Source: Acinetobacter sp. ANC 4558
Lineage (GTDB): Bacteria > Pseudomonadota > Gammaproteobacteria > Pseudomonadales > Moraxellaceae
Assembly: GCF_002135375.1 (NCBI RefSeq)
Contig: NZ_NEGH01000008.1
Location: 1-64,000 of the forward strand
Reading direction: 5' to 3'
DNA: 64,000 nucleotides
A program made the translations under genes and the position numbers. Positions 44,101 through 55,333 of this stretch are shown in pieces. A model generated the notes under the pieces. That model ran no database searches, was not told where the DNA came from, and saw only the letters and a program-made list of their open reading frames with translations. Positions within the stretch are counted from its first letter, which is position 1. Each line of letters starts with the position of its first letter.

Positions 44101-45408
44101 TTATTTCAAACCACTTGACATATGTTCTTGAATAAATTTCACCAATTCTGGTTGTTTTTGAACGATCGCTTGAGTATGTGTTGCACCAACCACTGGAAGG
44201 AACGTGATACTGGTTGCTGGATTAGCTGCTTTTAACCTATTAAATAAACCCTCTGTAACTGGGAATGGTACACTGGTATCAGCAGTGCCTTGAATGATTA
44301 AAATAGGCTTGTTCACTGGGTTTAAACCAGGTTGACTTAACACATTCATAAAATTTTGAATAATTGGATTTTTTGCCAACTCATTAGTAGATATACCTGG
44401 GAAATCCATGACTTTACGTGTTGAATCAGCTCGCATAAAATTAAGAATATCATCCTGATAAGCACTGACAATCTCTGCTAAACATTTCCCATCTTCACCA
44501 TTGGTGCCTGCTGCCAGTTTTGCCGTTTCTTGCGACTCTGGTTCAAACATGGCTAAATAATTAAAGTTTGGCTCATATGCTTTAATACCCGCACCTGCCA
44601 ATGCGCCATATCCTAATAAAGTGGCATATGCTTGAATAGAAGCTCGTTTTTCTAGTGGTATATTTGCTAAAATTTCACTTTTTTCAATATTAGTTAATGC
44701 TCCTGGCGCAACTTCAGTAATGATATGACCTAGACTCGATGCTGGCGCACCTGCAACAGCACCTTTATAGGTTGGATCATTATAAGCATATTCTGCTGTT
44801 CCTAAAGAGGCTTGTCCACCTTGTGACTGACCTACTGACATCCATTCACCTTTGACTCGAGCGCCATATTTTTCTTTAAATGCTTTCACCGCATAAATAG
44901 CAGAGTTTGCTTCACTTTCTAAATGTAAATATGGATGGATCCCTGGTGTGCCAAGTCCTTCATAATCTACCGCAATCACTACATATCCTAAAGCTAAAAG
45001 CTCGTCAGCCAGTGGCTTAAATCGTACACCTAATTCTGTATTACTTGGGGCACAAGCATCACCAACACCCAAAGTTCCATGTTCCCACACAACAACTCGC
45101 CAACCATCACTTGGTGTAACAGTTTTAGGATACATGACCACTGCGGTTGCTTCGCTATTTTTACCCAATACATTTGGCATGGTATAGCGCATTACAGAAA
45201 TATCTACTGCGTTTTCTAAGGTATCTCTTGGCTTATTTTGTTGATCAACATATTTCGCTTCTGAAATATAAGTTGCATATTTAACTGGATTTTCAACTTG
45301 ACCCGTTTTAGTGCCACTTGAATTATCATCATTACATGCACTCAACAGTAATGATGATGCTATGAGTAATGCTAAACCTGTTTTTTTATAAAAATTGCTC
45401 ATTTTCAT
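44101..45408 (-). CDS. Lipoprotein alpha/beta hydrolase, secretory lipase-like
   Basis: The 435-residue product has a lipoprotein signal peptide ending in LLSAC (Cys25), so it is probably outer-membrane anchored. The hydrolase core shows VVWEHGTLG, IAVDYEGLGTPG, a nucleophile elbow GQSQGG with Ser195, Asp in QGTADTSVPF and His in GATHTQ. This set matches fungal/bacterial secretory lipases (LIP family) and related esterases. Two cysteines (in GDACAPS and GKCLAE) could form a disulfide. Substrate is not known. Upstream lies an A/T-rich gap with a palindrome. Confidence 0.88.
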   Translation of the reverse strand: MKMSNFYKKTGLALLIASSLLLSACNDDNSSGTKTGQVENPVKYATYISEAKYVDQQNKPRDTLENAVDISVMRYTMPNVLGKNSEATAVVMYPKTVTPSDGWRVVVWEHGTLGVGDACAPSNTELGVRFKPLADELLALGYVVIAVDYEGLGTPGIHPYLHLESEANSAIYAVKAFKEKYGARVKGEWMSVGQSQGGQASLGTAEYAYNDPTYKGAVAGAPASSLGHIITEVAPGALTNIEKSEILANIPLEKRASIQAYATLLGYGALAGAGIKAYEPNFNYLAMFEPESQETAKLAAGTNGEDGKCLAEIVSAYQDDILNFMRADSTRKVMDFPGISTNELAKNPIIQNFMNVLSQPGLNPVNKPILIIQGTADTSVPFPVTEGLFNRLKAANPATSITFLPVVGATHTQAIVQKQPELVKFIQEHMSSGLK

Positions 45409-45834
45409 TCCTTGAAATTACGTAAATCATTCTATATTTCATATTATAAAGTATATATTAACAATAATTGACTTTATGATTAATAATAGTTTAACTATTG
45501 CTAACCGCACAAAATATATAACCATAAGAAACATTTTAAATCAATATACCGCCCAATCAAAAATATCCCTCAACTCATCTAATCTATTTGATATTCATCA
45601 CGTAAATCTCCCCTCTAAAAGATTTAAATCATCATGAGTTTATTCATTACATATAAAATTAATATATGCAAATTTACCCTTCAATCACATACGTAAATAT
45701 AATTACGCGCATACTAATTAAACTTATTCTTAATAATTACCCATATAATGTCGTATAAAAATTAAATATAATTCATGATCTATGGAATATAAATAAGAAA
45801 GAATCTTTTCTCTAACATGTACAGCAAATGAATT
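45409..45834. other. Intergenic region between the lipase-like gene and the acyl-CoA dehydrogenase gene
   Basis: This 426-bp, very A/T-rich gap contains the lipase promoter. It holds the palindrome AATAGTT-T-AACTATT at 45485-45499 and the left arm of an inverted repeat at 45822-45848. No gene is visible. Confidence 0.5.
45485..45499. promoter_or_regulatory. Perfect 7-1-7 palindrome upstream of the lipase-like gene
   Basis: AATAGTT-T-AACTATT lies 77 bp upstream of the lipase start. It may be an operator; no regulator is assigned. Confidence 0.35.
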
Positions 45835-45848
45835 TTAAACATTTGCTG
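45822..45848 (-). repeat. Inverted repeat spanning the acyl-CoA dehydrogenase stop codon
   Basis: CAGCAAATG (45822-45830) pairs with CATTTGCTG (45840-45848). The TAA stop sits in the loop. No T tract follows on the minus strand. Confidence 0.45.
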
Positions 45849-47490
45849 GATAAGCTCTATTTAAAATGTCATCAATGTTCATAATGTTCGAGTCAAGCAT
45901 TCCCACAACTCCTCCGTGAAATTTTGAATACCGTGATTGAATAAATGCATCAGCAACAAATTTAGGGGCATAACGTTGTAATAATACTGCTTGCGTTAAA
46001 ATAACCAAACGCCCAACAAGGCTTCTCCCCATGAATATGACATCTTCTGCAGACTGTTGAAATAAAAGCAATAAATCACTCATTTCTGCATATAAAATTT
46101 CATGTTTTTGAGTGGTTAAAGCCAAATCTTGGAAAAATATTTCTAAGGTTTCTGGACTACGTGTAATTGCTCGAAGTACATCTAGACACATCACATTACC
46201 AGAGCCCTCCCAAATGGTATTAACTGGAGCCTCTTTAAATATACGCGCCATAATACCTTGATCTACATAGCCATTTCCACCAAAAACCTCCATCATCTCA
46301 CCTGTTAACTCAACTGTTCTTTTGCAAATCCAAAATTTCGCTGCTGGGGTTAAAAGTCGCTTCCATACAGAAGATAAATCATCACTTAATGCATAACAAT
46401 GTGCCAAATGGAAACTCAGTTGCATCGCTGCTTCAGTTTCTAGTGCCAGATCAACTAAAACTGATTTCATTAAGACATGCTCAATTAAAGGTTTTCCAAA
46501 TGCTTTTCTCTGTCGGGTATAAGCTAAACACTGAACCAATGCTTGCCTAAGCATTGCTGTACTGCCGACAGAACATGTCAGGCGTGTATAGTTTGCCATT
46601 TCAATAATTGTTGGAATCCCACGCCCTTCTTCACCAATCATGATCCCCCAAGCATTTTTAAACTCAACTTCGGTACTGGAATTGCTTCTATTTCCAACCT
46701 TATCTTTTAAACGTTGAACATGAATATTGTTTTTAGTTCCATTTTCTAACCATCGTGGCACAAAAAAACACACTAAGCCATCTTGCTCCGTTTTCGCAAC
46801 CACCAAATGTGCATCACACATCGGTGCAGAAAAAAACCATTTATGCCCAGTGAGTAAATAAGCTTTTCCTCTTCCCTTTTGTGCAACAGGAACAGCCAAT
46901 GTTTCATTACTTCGTACATCTGAACCTCCCTGTTTTTCAGTCATTCCCATACCAATCCATATCGATTTTTTTTGGGAAATCGGAAGATCTCTTTCATCAT
47001 ATTCTGTTGATAGCAGTTTCGTTCCAATTTTCTCCCATAACTCTGGCTCACATTGAATTAAAGGAATACTGCCTAGTGTCATGGAGTTTGGACATAAATT
47101 TCCGCTTTCAATTTGTCCACTAAGATAAAAACGAGTTGCCCAATCAACCCATTTTGCGGTTGTTTCAGCTTGATAGGGGTGAGCATGCGTAGCATATTTA
47201 CGATTGATTGCCATCCATTTATGCCAAGATGGATGAAACTCCACAAAATCAATGCGACGACCTCTAGCATCAAAGTTATGTAAAATTGGACTATGCCGAT
47301 TTGCTAAAGCAGCATGTAAGTAATATTCACTAGAACCTACGACCTCTCCCATTGTTGAAAAAGTCTCTAGATCTTGACTACCATAACGATGCAAAATTTC
47401 TTTTAAAACCATATCGCTTTCGAACAAATTATAATTATTCAACTCATCATATTGATTAAATATTTGATGTGTTTCCCATGAATTTTCCAT
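45835..47490 (-). CDS. AidB-like acyl-CoA dehydrogenase family protein
   Basis: The 551-residue product is longer than ordinary acyl-CoA dehydrogenases (~380) and matches the AidB size and order. It has an N-terminal domain with NRHSPILHNFDARGRRIDFVEFHPSWH, then WIGMGMTEKQGGSDVRSNETLA (flavin-binding MTEKQGGSD), LTGHKWFFSAP, and the C-terminal VFGGNGYVDQGIMARIFKEAPVNTIWEGSGNV. E. coli AidB is a flavoprotein of the alkylation response; the role of relatives is unclear. A TetR-family gene is divergent, and a 12-bp inverted repeat lies between them. Confidence 0.9.
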   Translation of the reverse strand: MENSWETHQIFNQYDELNNYNLFESDMVLKEILHRYGSQDLETFSTMGEVVGSSEYYLHAALANRHSPILHNFDARGRRIDFVEFHPSWHKWMAINRKYATHAHPYQAETTAKWVDWATRFYLSGQIESGNLCPNSMTLGSIPLIQCEPELWEKIGTKLLSTEYDERDLPISQKKSIWIGMGMTEKQGGSDVRSNETLAVPVAQKGRGKAYLLTGHKWFFSAPMCDAHLVVAKTEQDGLVCFFVPRWLENGTKNNIHVQRLKDKVGNRSNSSTEVEFKNAWGIMIGEEGRGIPTIIEMANYTRLTCSVGSTAMLRQALVQCLAYTRQRKAFGKPLIEHVLMKSVLVDLALETEAAMQLSFHLAHCYALSDDLSSVWKRLLTPAAKFWICKRTVELTGEMMEVFGGNGYVDQGIMARIFKEAPVNTIWEGSGNVMCLDVLRAITRSPETLEIFFQDLALTTQKHEILYAEMSDLLLLFQQSAEDVIFMGRSLVGRLVILTQAVLLQRYAPKFVADAFIQSRYSKFHGGVVGMLDSNIMNIDDILNRAYPANV

Positions 47491-47496
47491 TTCAAT

Positions 47497-47557
47497 ACAC
47501 CTACTTGTTCTTCTTTCGATATACCTTCAGTATAGTCAATAAATCACAAGTAGGTGT
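47497..47557. promoter_or_regulatory. Widely spaced 12-bp inverted repeat between aidB-like and tetR genes
   Basis: ACACCTACTTGT (47497-47508) and ACAAGTAGGTGT (47546-47557) are exact reverse complements 37 bp apart, one near each gene start. They look like paired binding sites for the TetR-type regulator. Part of each (AGG) may also serve as ribosome site. Confidence 0.55.
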
Positions 47558-47570
47558 TCGGCTTTATTCT

Positions 47571-48182
47571 ATGAAAACTCCCAAGGTTCATGTCCGCAGA
47601 AAACCGTACCAATCCAGAGCAAAACTCACACAAGAAGCACTACAAGAAAGTTTTGTTCGGCTTTTACATGAACATTCGGCAGATAAAATTACCATTCGTG
47701 AAATTACAAATTTAGCCGGAGTTGGATTAGGTACTTTTTATGAGTACTTTTCTAAAAAAGAAGACTTAATCGCTTTAACAATTCATATGCACATTAAAAA
47801 CAATGCTGAGGCACTAAAAAGTTATGCACAAAGTCTGATTAACTTATCCACAGTAAGCAGCATAAAAGATTATTTAGCACAGATTATTCACTTTCAATTA
47901 GAGCGAATTCAGATACAGCAATTTTTATGGGCACAAGTTTTCCTATTAGAACGCCAAATTTCTAATATTGAAAGCTACTGTAAAAGCTACAACATGATGG
48001 TTCATATGTGGGAAAGTATATTAAGTCCCTTTATCCTCGATTCAATACAATGCCAACATATAAGTTTAAATATCCAACGAATTTATTATGGTTTTATCTC
48101 ACAAACCTTACTGATCAATCCAAATTTTCAACAATGGGAAATTTTAGAAACTGATATTTTACAAGCAATTCCGAACACATAG
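47571..48182 (+). CDS. TetR-family transcriptional regulator
   Basis: The product is 203 residues from ATG 47571. An upstream in-frame ATG at 47469 would lie inside the divergent gene, with an unlikely aromatic leader. The N-terminal helix-turn-helix is plain: LTQEALQESFVRLLHEHSADKITIREITNLAGVGLGTFYEYFSKKEDLI. The C-terminal ligand domain is diverged. Divergent placement 80 bp from the AidB-like gene, with an inverted repeat between them, makes that gene and itself the likely targets. Ligand is unknown and may be an acyl-CoA-type metabolite. Confidence 0.9.
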   Translation: MKTPKVHVRRKPYQSRAKLTQEALQESFVRLLHEHSADKITIREITNLAGVGLGTFYEYFSKKEDLIALTIHMHIKNNAEALKSYAQSLINLSTVSSIKDYLAQIIHFQLERIQIQQFLWAQVFLLERQISNIESYCKSYNMMVHMWESILSPFILDSIQCQHISLNIQRIYYGFISQTLLINPNFQQWEILETDILQAIPNT

Positions 48183-48308
48183 TATAAAATATCAGTATAA
48201 TTTTTAAGTGTTTTTCTTCCATCTTAACCCACTTACTTTACAAAATTATTGCAGACCTTGCCGATTTAGCTCAACCAAAAATCAGTATGATACATACTGA
48301 TTTTTGTA

Positions 48309-48707
48309 TTACTTCATTGTGTCATTCACATGATGTTTTTTTAATTCTTGTTCTTTCACTGCCTTGTTCATTCCTGTTAAAAAGACTTTAAACATTATTC
48401 CACAAATAAATGTGGTTAATGTGATGGTAAAAAATACTGAAATAATCAAATCTACCCATATATATCCACTATGTATCAATATTGATTGATAAATTAATAT
48501 TCCTAAAATAACAACCCAATGACTCATACAATAAAAACACTGAAATAGATGTCCAATCATATGACCAGTACTCTTCGCCCAATTTCGTAACGGGGCAAAA
48601 AGTTCTGTTTGTGTCAGTGTCATTGAAATACTGGCAGAAGCAACTGCAAGGATCATGCAAATAATCAATGCATAAAGAAAAGATGAAATCATAAAATGCC
48701 TCATCAT
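48309..48707 (-). CDS. DUF1360-like membrane protein
   Basis: The product is 132 residues with three to four hydrophobic segments. The middle holds TLTQTELFAPLRNWAKSTGHMIGHLFQCFYCMSHWVVILGIL. The T-x-T-x-LFAPLRNW and C-x-x-C-x-x-HW elements match DUF1360, a family also met in spore and phage-like contexts but of unknown function. The CxxC pair could bind metal. It lies 69 bp downstream of the Rrf2 gene on the same strand, with no terminator between, so co-transcription is likely. Confidence 0.75.
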   Translation of the reverse strand: MMRHFMISSFLYALIICMILAVASASISMTLTQTELFAPLRNWAKSTGHMIGHLFQCFYCMSHWVVILGILIYQSILIHSGYIWVDLIISVFFTITLTTFICGIMFKVFLTGMNKAVKEQELKKHHVNDTMK

Positions 48708-48776
48708 ATAACTTTCATTGTTACATGATGGGGCATTTTAAAACCGGCTTCAATTGCTGTTTAAAATTTACAGCGT

Positions 48777-49202
48777 TTAAGAGTAAAGTTTTGAATTAAA
48801 CTGAGCAGCAAGATCTGATAATTTAATGCTTTTAAGTCGGTTTATCATCAATATTTCAGCATCTTTCAAAATATCAACAACCGCATGATTAACCACTTGT
48901 TCTACAATACAGTTTGGATGTGATTCATCTATACCAATTGTAAATAGATTTGCTTCACCAACTGATTGATAAATATCAAAAAGGCTTATTTTCGTCAAAT
49001 CACAACTTAATATCCACCCTCCATGATGCCCTTTTTCAGAACTTACATAACCCTGCTTTTTTAATCCTGCCATTGTTCTTCTAATCACCACTGGATTTGT
49101 TCCTAACATCTGGGCAATTTGTTCAGATGTTAAAGGAGATTTTTCATGAGAAAGATGCAAAATAACATGTAACATTCTAGAAAGGCGGCTATCCGTTCTC
49201 AT
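48777..49202 (-). CDS. Rrf2-family transcriptional regulator (second paralogue)
   Basis: The product is 141 residues from ATG 49202, preceded by GCAGG; a TTG at 49214 is unlikely. The winged helix (SRMLHVILHL, EQIAQMLGTNPVVIRRTMAGLKKQGYV) and wing HHGGWIL align end to end with the protein at 30590-31030. Both keep a single cysteine in HPxCxVExxVNH and lack the three Cys of IscR-like members. It lies downstream of katG, separated by a terminator, and upstream of the DUF1360 gene. A role in peroxide or thiol sensing near katG is a guess from position. Confidence 0.87.
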   Translation of the reverse strand: MRTDSRLSRMLHVILHLSHEKSPLTSEQIAQMLGTNPVVIRRTMAGLKKQGYVSSEKGHHGGWILSCDLTKISLFDIYQSVGEANLFTIGIDESHPNCIVEQVVNHAVVDILKDAEILMINRLKSIKLSDLAAQFNSKLYS

Positions 49203-49370
49203 TTCAACCTGCAACGTTATAATATGAATAAAGCTTAAGCAGAACAGTGGGTGATTACAAGAAACTCTTCATTAAATATTTTTAAAATGATGCTGTATAA
49301 AATATCAGTAAGAAAAAATCTAACCTTAATCAATAAAACAAATAGCTTTAAAATCTTCATTTTCTGAAAG

Positions 49371-49396
49371 AAAAAACCGACATTAACGTCGGTTTT
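49371..49396 (-). terminator. katG terminator
   Basis: AAAACCGAC (49373-49381) and GTCGGTTTT (49388-49396) form a 9-bp stem. On the minus strand it ends in TTTTTT, just past the katG stop. Confidence 0.9.
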
Positions 49397-49414
49397 AACA
49401 TTTTTAAATCATAA

Positions 49415-51997
<2,583 letters not shown>

Positions 51998-53053
51998 TCA
52001 AACGATAATTTTTTGACCCTCTCGGATGCAATAAAATGGATTCACTAATTTAGATGAATGTTGCATAACATAATGTAACTCTCTCTCAGGGTCATCACGC
52101 CCTTCGTCTGTTAATTGAAACGTTCTATAATGAATAGCAAGCGATGAACGACTCTCTAAGTCTTTATGAGCTTGAAAAGCATCCTCAGGATTCATATGCA
52201 TATAACGCATTAATTGACGAGGCTCATAGGCTCCTATCGGCAATAATGCAATACGAGGTTTTCCAAGGCGGTTTTTAATTTCTTTAAAATGTGTCGAATA
52301 GCCCGTATCGCCTGCAAAGAAGCAATGATCATGATGGTGAAGAATCGAGAAACCTCCCCATAATGCACAATTTTGATCTCTTAAGCCCCGACCAGAACCA
52401 TGCTGTGCAGGTGTATAAAAAATTTTAAGCTGATGGAAATCAATAGATTGCCACCAATCCATTTCTGTAACATGAAAATGTTTCGGTAAATACCATGCAT
52501 TTCCTAAGCCCGTATAAATCATCATTCCAAATTGATCATGCAACCAATTTAAGGTCACCAAATCCATGTGATCATAATGATTATGACTCAGCAAAACTGC
52601 ATCAATAGGGGGTAAATCCTCTAAACGAATGCCAGCAGGGCAAACCCTTCTAGGCCCTAAGCCACGCAGAGGACTTACATAATCACACCAAACAGGATCG
52701 GTTAAAAAATTATAAGGTCCAATCTGAATCAACACTGTAGCATGACCCACAAACCAGATTTGCCAATCATTTAAATCTGCATGAGGTCGAGCTTCTGGTT
52801 GCTTTCTAGGCTGTTTTAGAAACGCCTCATATTCTTTTTCTATGTTGGTATTCCAAGTAAAGGACTTTCTGGTGAGCAGCCATTTCAATAAATCTGTCCG
52901 TGTACGATTATCATATGAGGGTTCAACATTAATAAATTTTGTCCCTTTAAAATGTAGTGAATCTCCAAATTTAAATTTAGGTTTTTTCCAGATATGTGAC
53001 AGACTTTTCTGTGTGGGTAAAAAAAGAGAGGTCTTCTCTACAACATCTTTCAT
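51998..53053 (-). CDS. MBL-fold metallo-hydrolase, NAPE-PLD/UlaG-like
   Basis: The 351-residue protein has the metallo-beta-lactamase-fold zinc motif in LLSHNHYDHMD, preceded by WFVGHATVLIQIGPYNFLTDPVW. It continues with WWQSIDFHQLKIFYTPAQHGSGRGLRD, FFAGDTGYSTHFKEI and LLPIGAYEPRQLMRYMHMNPEDA. These blocks are those of bacterial relatives of N-acyl-phosphatidylethanolamine phospholipase D. No signal peptide is seen. The natural substrate in bacteria is not established. It is a single gene; no terminator was found. Confidence 0.9.
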   Translation of the reverse strand: MKDVVEKTSLFLPTQKSLSHIWKKPKFKFGDSLHFKGTKFINVEPSYDNRTRTDLLKWLLTRKSFTWNTNIEKEYEAFLKQPRKQPEARPHADLNDWQIWFVGHATVLIQIGPYNFLTDPVWCDYVSPLRGLGPRRVCPAGIRLEDLPPIDAVLLSHNHYDHMDLVTLNWLHDQFGMMIYTGLGNAWYLPKHFHVTEMDWWQSIDFHQLKIFYTPAQHGSGRGLRDQNCALWGGFSILHHHDHCFFAGDTGYSTHFKEIKNRLGKPRIALLPIGAYEPRQLMRYMHMNPEDAFQAHKDLESRSSLAIHYRTFQLTDEGRDDPERELHYVMQHSSKLVNPFYCIREGQKIIV

Positions 53054-53663
53054 AAATCTTCCAAATAACTTAGATTCAAATAGTCTTATCTTTTAGGTGA
53101 ACGTACAACAGATCTACGTTCTAATTGATCATAGCTAAAATCAGATCTCAAGATAATTTATGTATTTGTTTTTATATAATCTTTCGACTTAAAAAAGGAA
53201 TTAGAAGTTGTATTAATCGCAAAACAAATGATACAAAATAATATAATTTTCATATTACTCAAATGAAATTACTCCAAATCATTCGGTTCAGATATTCTGT
53301 GAACCTCTGAAAAGTGCATAATATAGAAATCACTCGTCATATCACTTATATAGACGCTGATGATACAAAATGTGTAATATCCAAATTGGAACATACACAT
53401 AATAAACGTCATTGCCTAAATTATTTTTTTACAATTAAATTATCATTTACAATTAAAAATGTGATACATTTTGCATAAAATAAAGATCTAATATCATTTA
53501 ATGATGATTTTATGAATCGAACTCAGATTTCTTCTCTATGTTTTGCAACCATTCATTTCGTCTCTAAATATGAGAATAATCCCCACTTATTAGTTGATTA
53601 TAGATTATACTCAGCTCCCCCTTTTCTATGACTTTTTGCGAATAGATCTTTGGACATAGCAAT
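53054..53663. other. Large intergenic region between the metallo-hydrolase gene and a LysR gene
   Basis: This 610-bp A/T-rich divergent gap contains a 12-bp direct repeat (53428-53457). I found no ORF with coding character, no RNA gene and no strong terminator. It is large for a two-promoter region, so an undetected small RNA is possible but unsupported. Confidence 0.4.
53428..53457 (+). repeat. 12-bp direct repeat upstream of the LysR gene
   Basis: TTTACAATTAAA occurs at 53428-53439 and again at 53446-53457, an 18-bp period. It lies about 210 bp before the LysR start. In such A/T-rich DNA chance is possible. Confidence 0.35.
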
Positions 53664-54560
53664 ATGGAATTACGGCATTTAAGATACTTCATTACCGTTG
53701 CTGAAGAGCTTAACTTCAGTAAAGCAGCGTTAAAACTTTACACGGCTCAACCCTCCCTTAGTCAACAAATTAAAGACTTAGAAGAGGATGTCGGTGTACA
53801 ACTATTGTATCGTACCAAACGTAAAGTAGAATTGACTGAAGAAGGTGCTGTATTTTTAGAACAAGCGCGTTTAACTCTTGCACAAGCAGATAAAGCTGTC
53901 ACTATGGCTCGACAGGTTTTATTGTCTAAACAACAAATGTTACGTATTGGTTTTGTTCCCGTTGCGGAAATGAAAGTTTTCCCTTACGTATTGCCCAATA
54001 TACGTGTTCAAAGTCCTGATCTTAAAATTGAACTGCTGAGTATGAATGATAGTGAGCAGATCAAAGCATTAAAACGCAATGAATTAGATCTTACCTTCAC
54101 ACGTCAAAATCTACAAAGTGATGAAGTGAATAGTCAATTTGTACTTAGAGAACCTTTGATCTTTATTTTACCAAAAGATCATCCGTTAGCAAAATATGAA
54201 AAAATTCCAGTTCAAGCCTTAAATGGTATTGATTTCATTATTCCTGCAATTGAGCAATCGCCAATTTTACATCATACAATCTTAGAGTTTGCGAAAAAAA
54301 ATCATATTGAATTCAACATTGTACATAAAGCAGATAATGTTTTCTTTAATATTAATGCAATCGGTATGGGATTGGGCTGTACCATATTACCAGGCTATAT
54401 TGCACCGATGTCTACGAATAATTCCACGATTCGCCCGCTCAGTATTGAAATGCCTCAAGTCGATTTATATGTGAGTTATCGTAAAGACAAAAAATCAATT
54501 GCTGTTCAAAAATTTATTGAGCTGCTCACCAAAGTATTTTATTTAGATTTTAATCATTAA
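53664..54560 (+). CDS. LysR-family transcriptional regulator
   Basis: The 298-residue product opens MELRHLRYFITVAEELNFSKAALKLYTAQPSLSQQIKDLEEDVGVQLL, a classical LysR helix-turn-helix of the aromatic-catabolism type (BenM/CatM/HcaR group). A LysR effector domain follows (LRIGFVPVAEMKVFPYVLPNIRVQSPDLKIELL). The target is unknown, since the genes on both sides face away or converge. An imperfect 13-bp inverted repeat lies after the stop. Assignment to a specific catabolic pathway is not supported by context. Confidence 0.92.
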   Translation: MELRHLRYFITVAEELNFSKAALKLYTAQPSLSQQIKDLEEDVGVQLLYRTKRKVELTEEGAVFLEQARLTLAQADKAVTMARQVLLSKQQMLRIGFVPVAEMKVFPYVLPNIRVQSPDLKIELLSMNDSEQIKALKRNELDLTFTRQNLQSDEVNSQFVLREPLIFILPKDHPLAKYEKIPVQALNGIDFIIPAIEQSPILHHTILEFAKKNHIEFNIVHKADNVFFNINAIGMGLGCTILPGYIAPMSTNNSTIRPLSIEMPQVDLYVSYRKDKKSIAVQKFIELLTKVFYLDFNH

Positions 54561-54576
54561 TTTTTTACTTCATTAA

Positions 54577-54607
54577 AGTACGATCATTTTGCTTAAATGA
54601 CCGTACT
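54577..54607. repeat. Inverted repeat between convergent LysR and GST genes
   Basis: AGTACGATCATTT (54577-54589) pairs with AAATGACCGTACT (54595-54607) with one mismatch. It may be a bidirectional terminator; T tracts are poor. Confidence 0.5.
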
Positions 54608-54698
54608 AATGTGTCTGATATCGTTTGAGTAGAAAACTTAATTGAGCTTATTGCTACCCGATAATGATTATTTTTCAACGATCATCACACTACACCGT

Positions 54699-55304
54699 TT
54701 ATGCTGCAAACAATGCAGATATTTTACTTAAACTCTCACGTTGTTTTATTGTATTAATATAACGCTCAATCACGGGATGTGGCTGTAATATATTCATTTT
54801 TAACTGCCACATAATCATCGCACCTAAACAAATATCTGCCGCTGTAAATTGTGTTCCGCATAAATATGGACTTGCGTATTCTAAGCCCTGAACTAAAGCT
54901 TGATAAGTGTCATCATAATCCCCATAACCCATAAACATTTTTTGATTAGGTTGAATCACTACATTTAAATGCAAATTATCAATTGCTGCCGCAAACGGAC
55001 CCGCTCCAAAAAATAACCAACGATAATACATACCTCGTTGCGGATCATTCAATGCAGGAGCAAGTCCTCTTTCAAAATATTTGTCCGCTAAATAAGCACA
55101 AATTGCATTTAATTCATAAACAACAATGTCACCATCCACCAAAACTGGCACTTTACCAAAGGGATTCATTGCTAAAAATTCAGATGATTTCATCTCTGTC
55201 TCAAAAGCAATTTCTTTTCTTTCACATTCAATACCTAAATCTAAAAGAAGCCAATCAACCACAACACCACGCGATTGTGAATTTGTATATAAAGTTAAAG
55301 CCAT
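54699..55304 (-). CDS. Glutathione S-transferase family protein
   Basis: The 201-residue product has the thioredoxin-like N-terminal domain (MALTLYTNSQSRGVVVDWLLLDLGIE) with the GSH gamma-glutamyl-binding NPFGKVPVLVDGDIVVYELNAICAYL block (E and N in place of the usual ES). The helical C-terminal domain contains FTAADICLGAMIMW. The catalytic residue is probably Ser10 or Ser12. It conjugates or reduces electrophiles with glutathione. It starts 29 bp after the WYL-regulator gene, so the two probably form a unit and the regulator may control it. Confidence 0.9.
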   Translation of the reverse strand: MALTLYTNSQSRGVVVDWLLLDLGIECERKEIAFETEMKSSEFLAMNPFGKVPVLVDGDIVVYELNAICAYLADKYFERGLAPALNDPQRGMYYRWLFFGAGPFAAAIDNLHLNVVIQPNQKMFMGYGDYDDTYQALVQGLEYASPYLCGTQFTAADICLGAMIMWQLKMNILQPHPVIERYINTIKQRESLSKISALFAA

Positions 55305-55333
55305 CGTTTTCTACTCTGTTTATTCATTATTCT

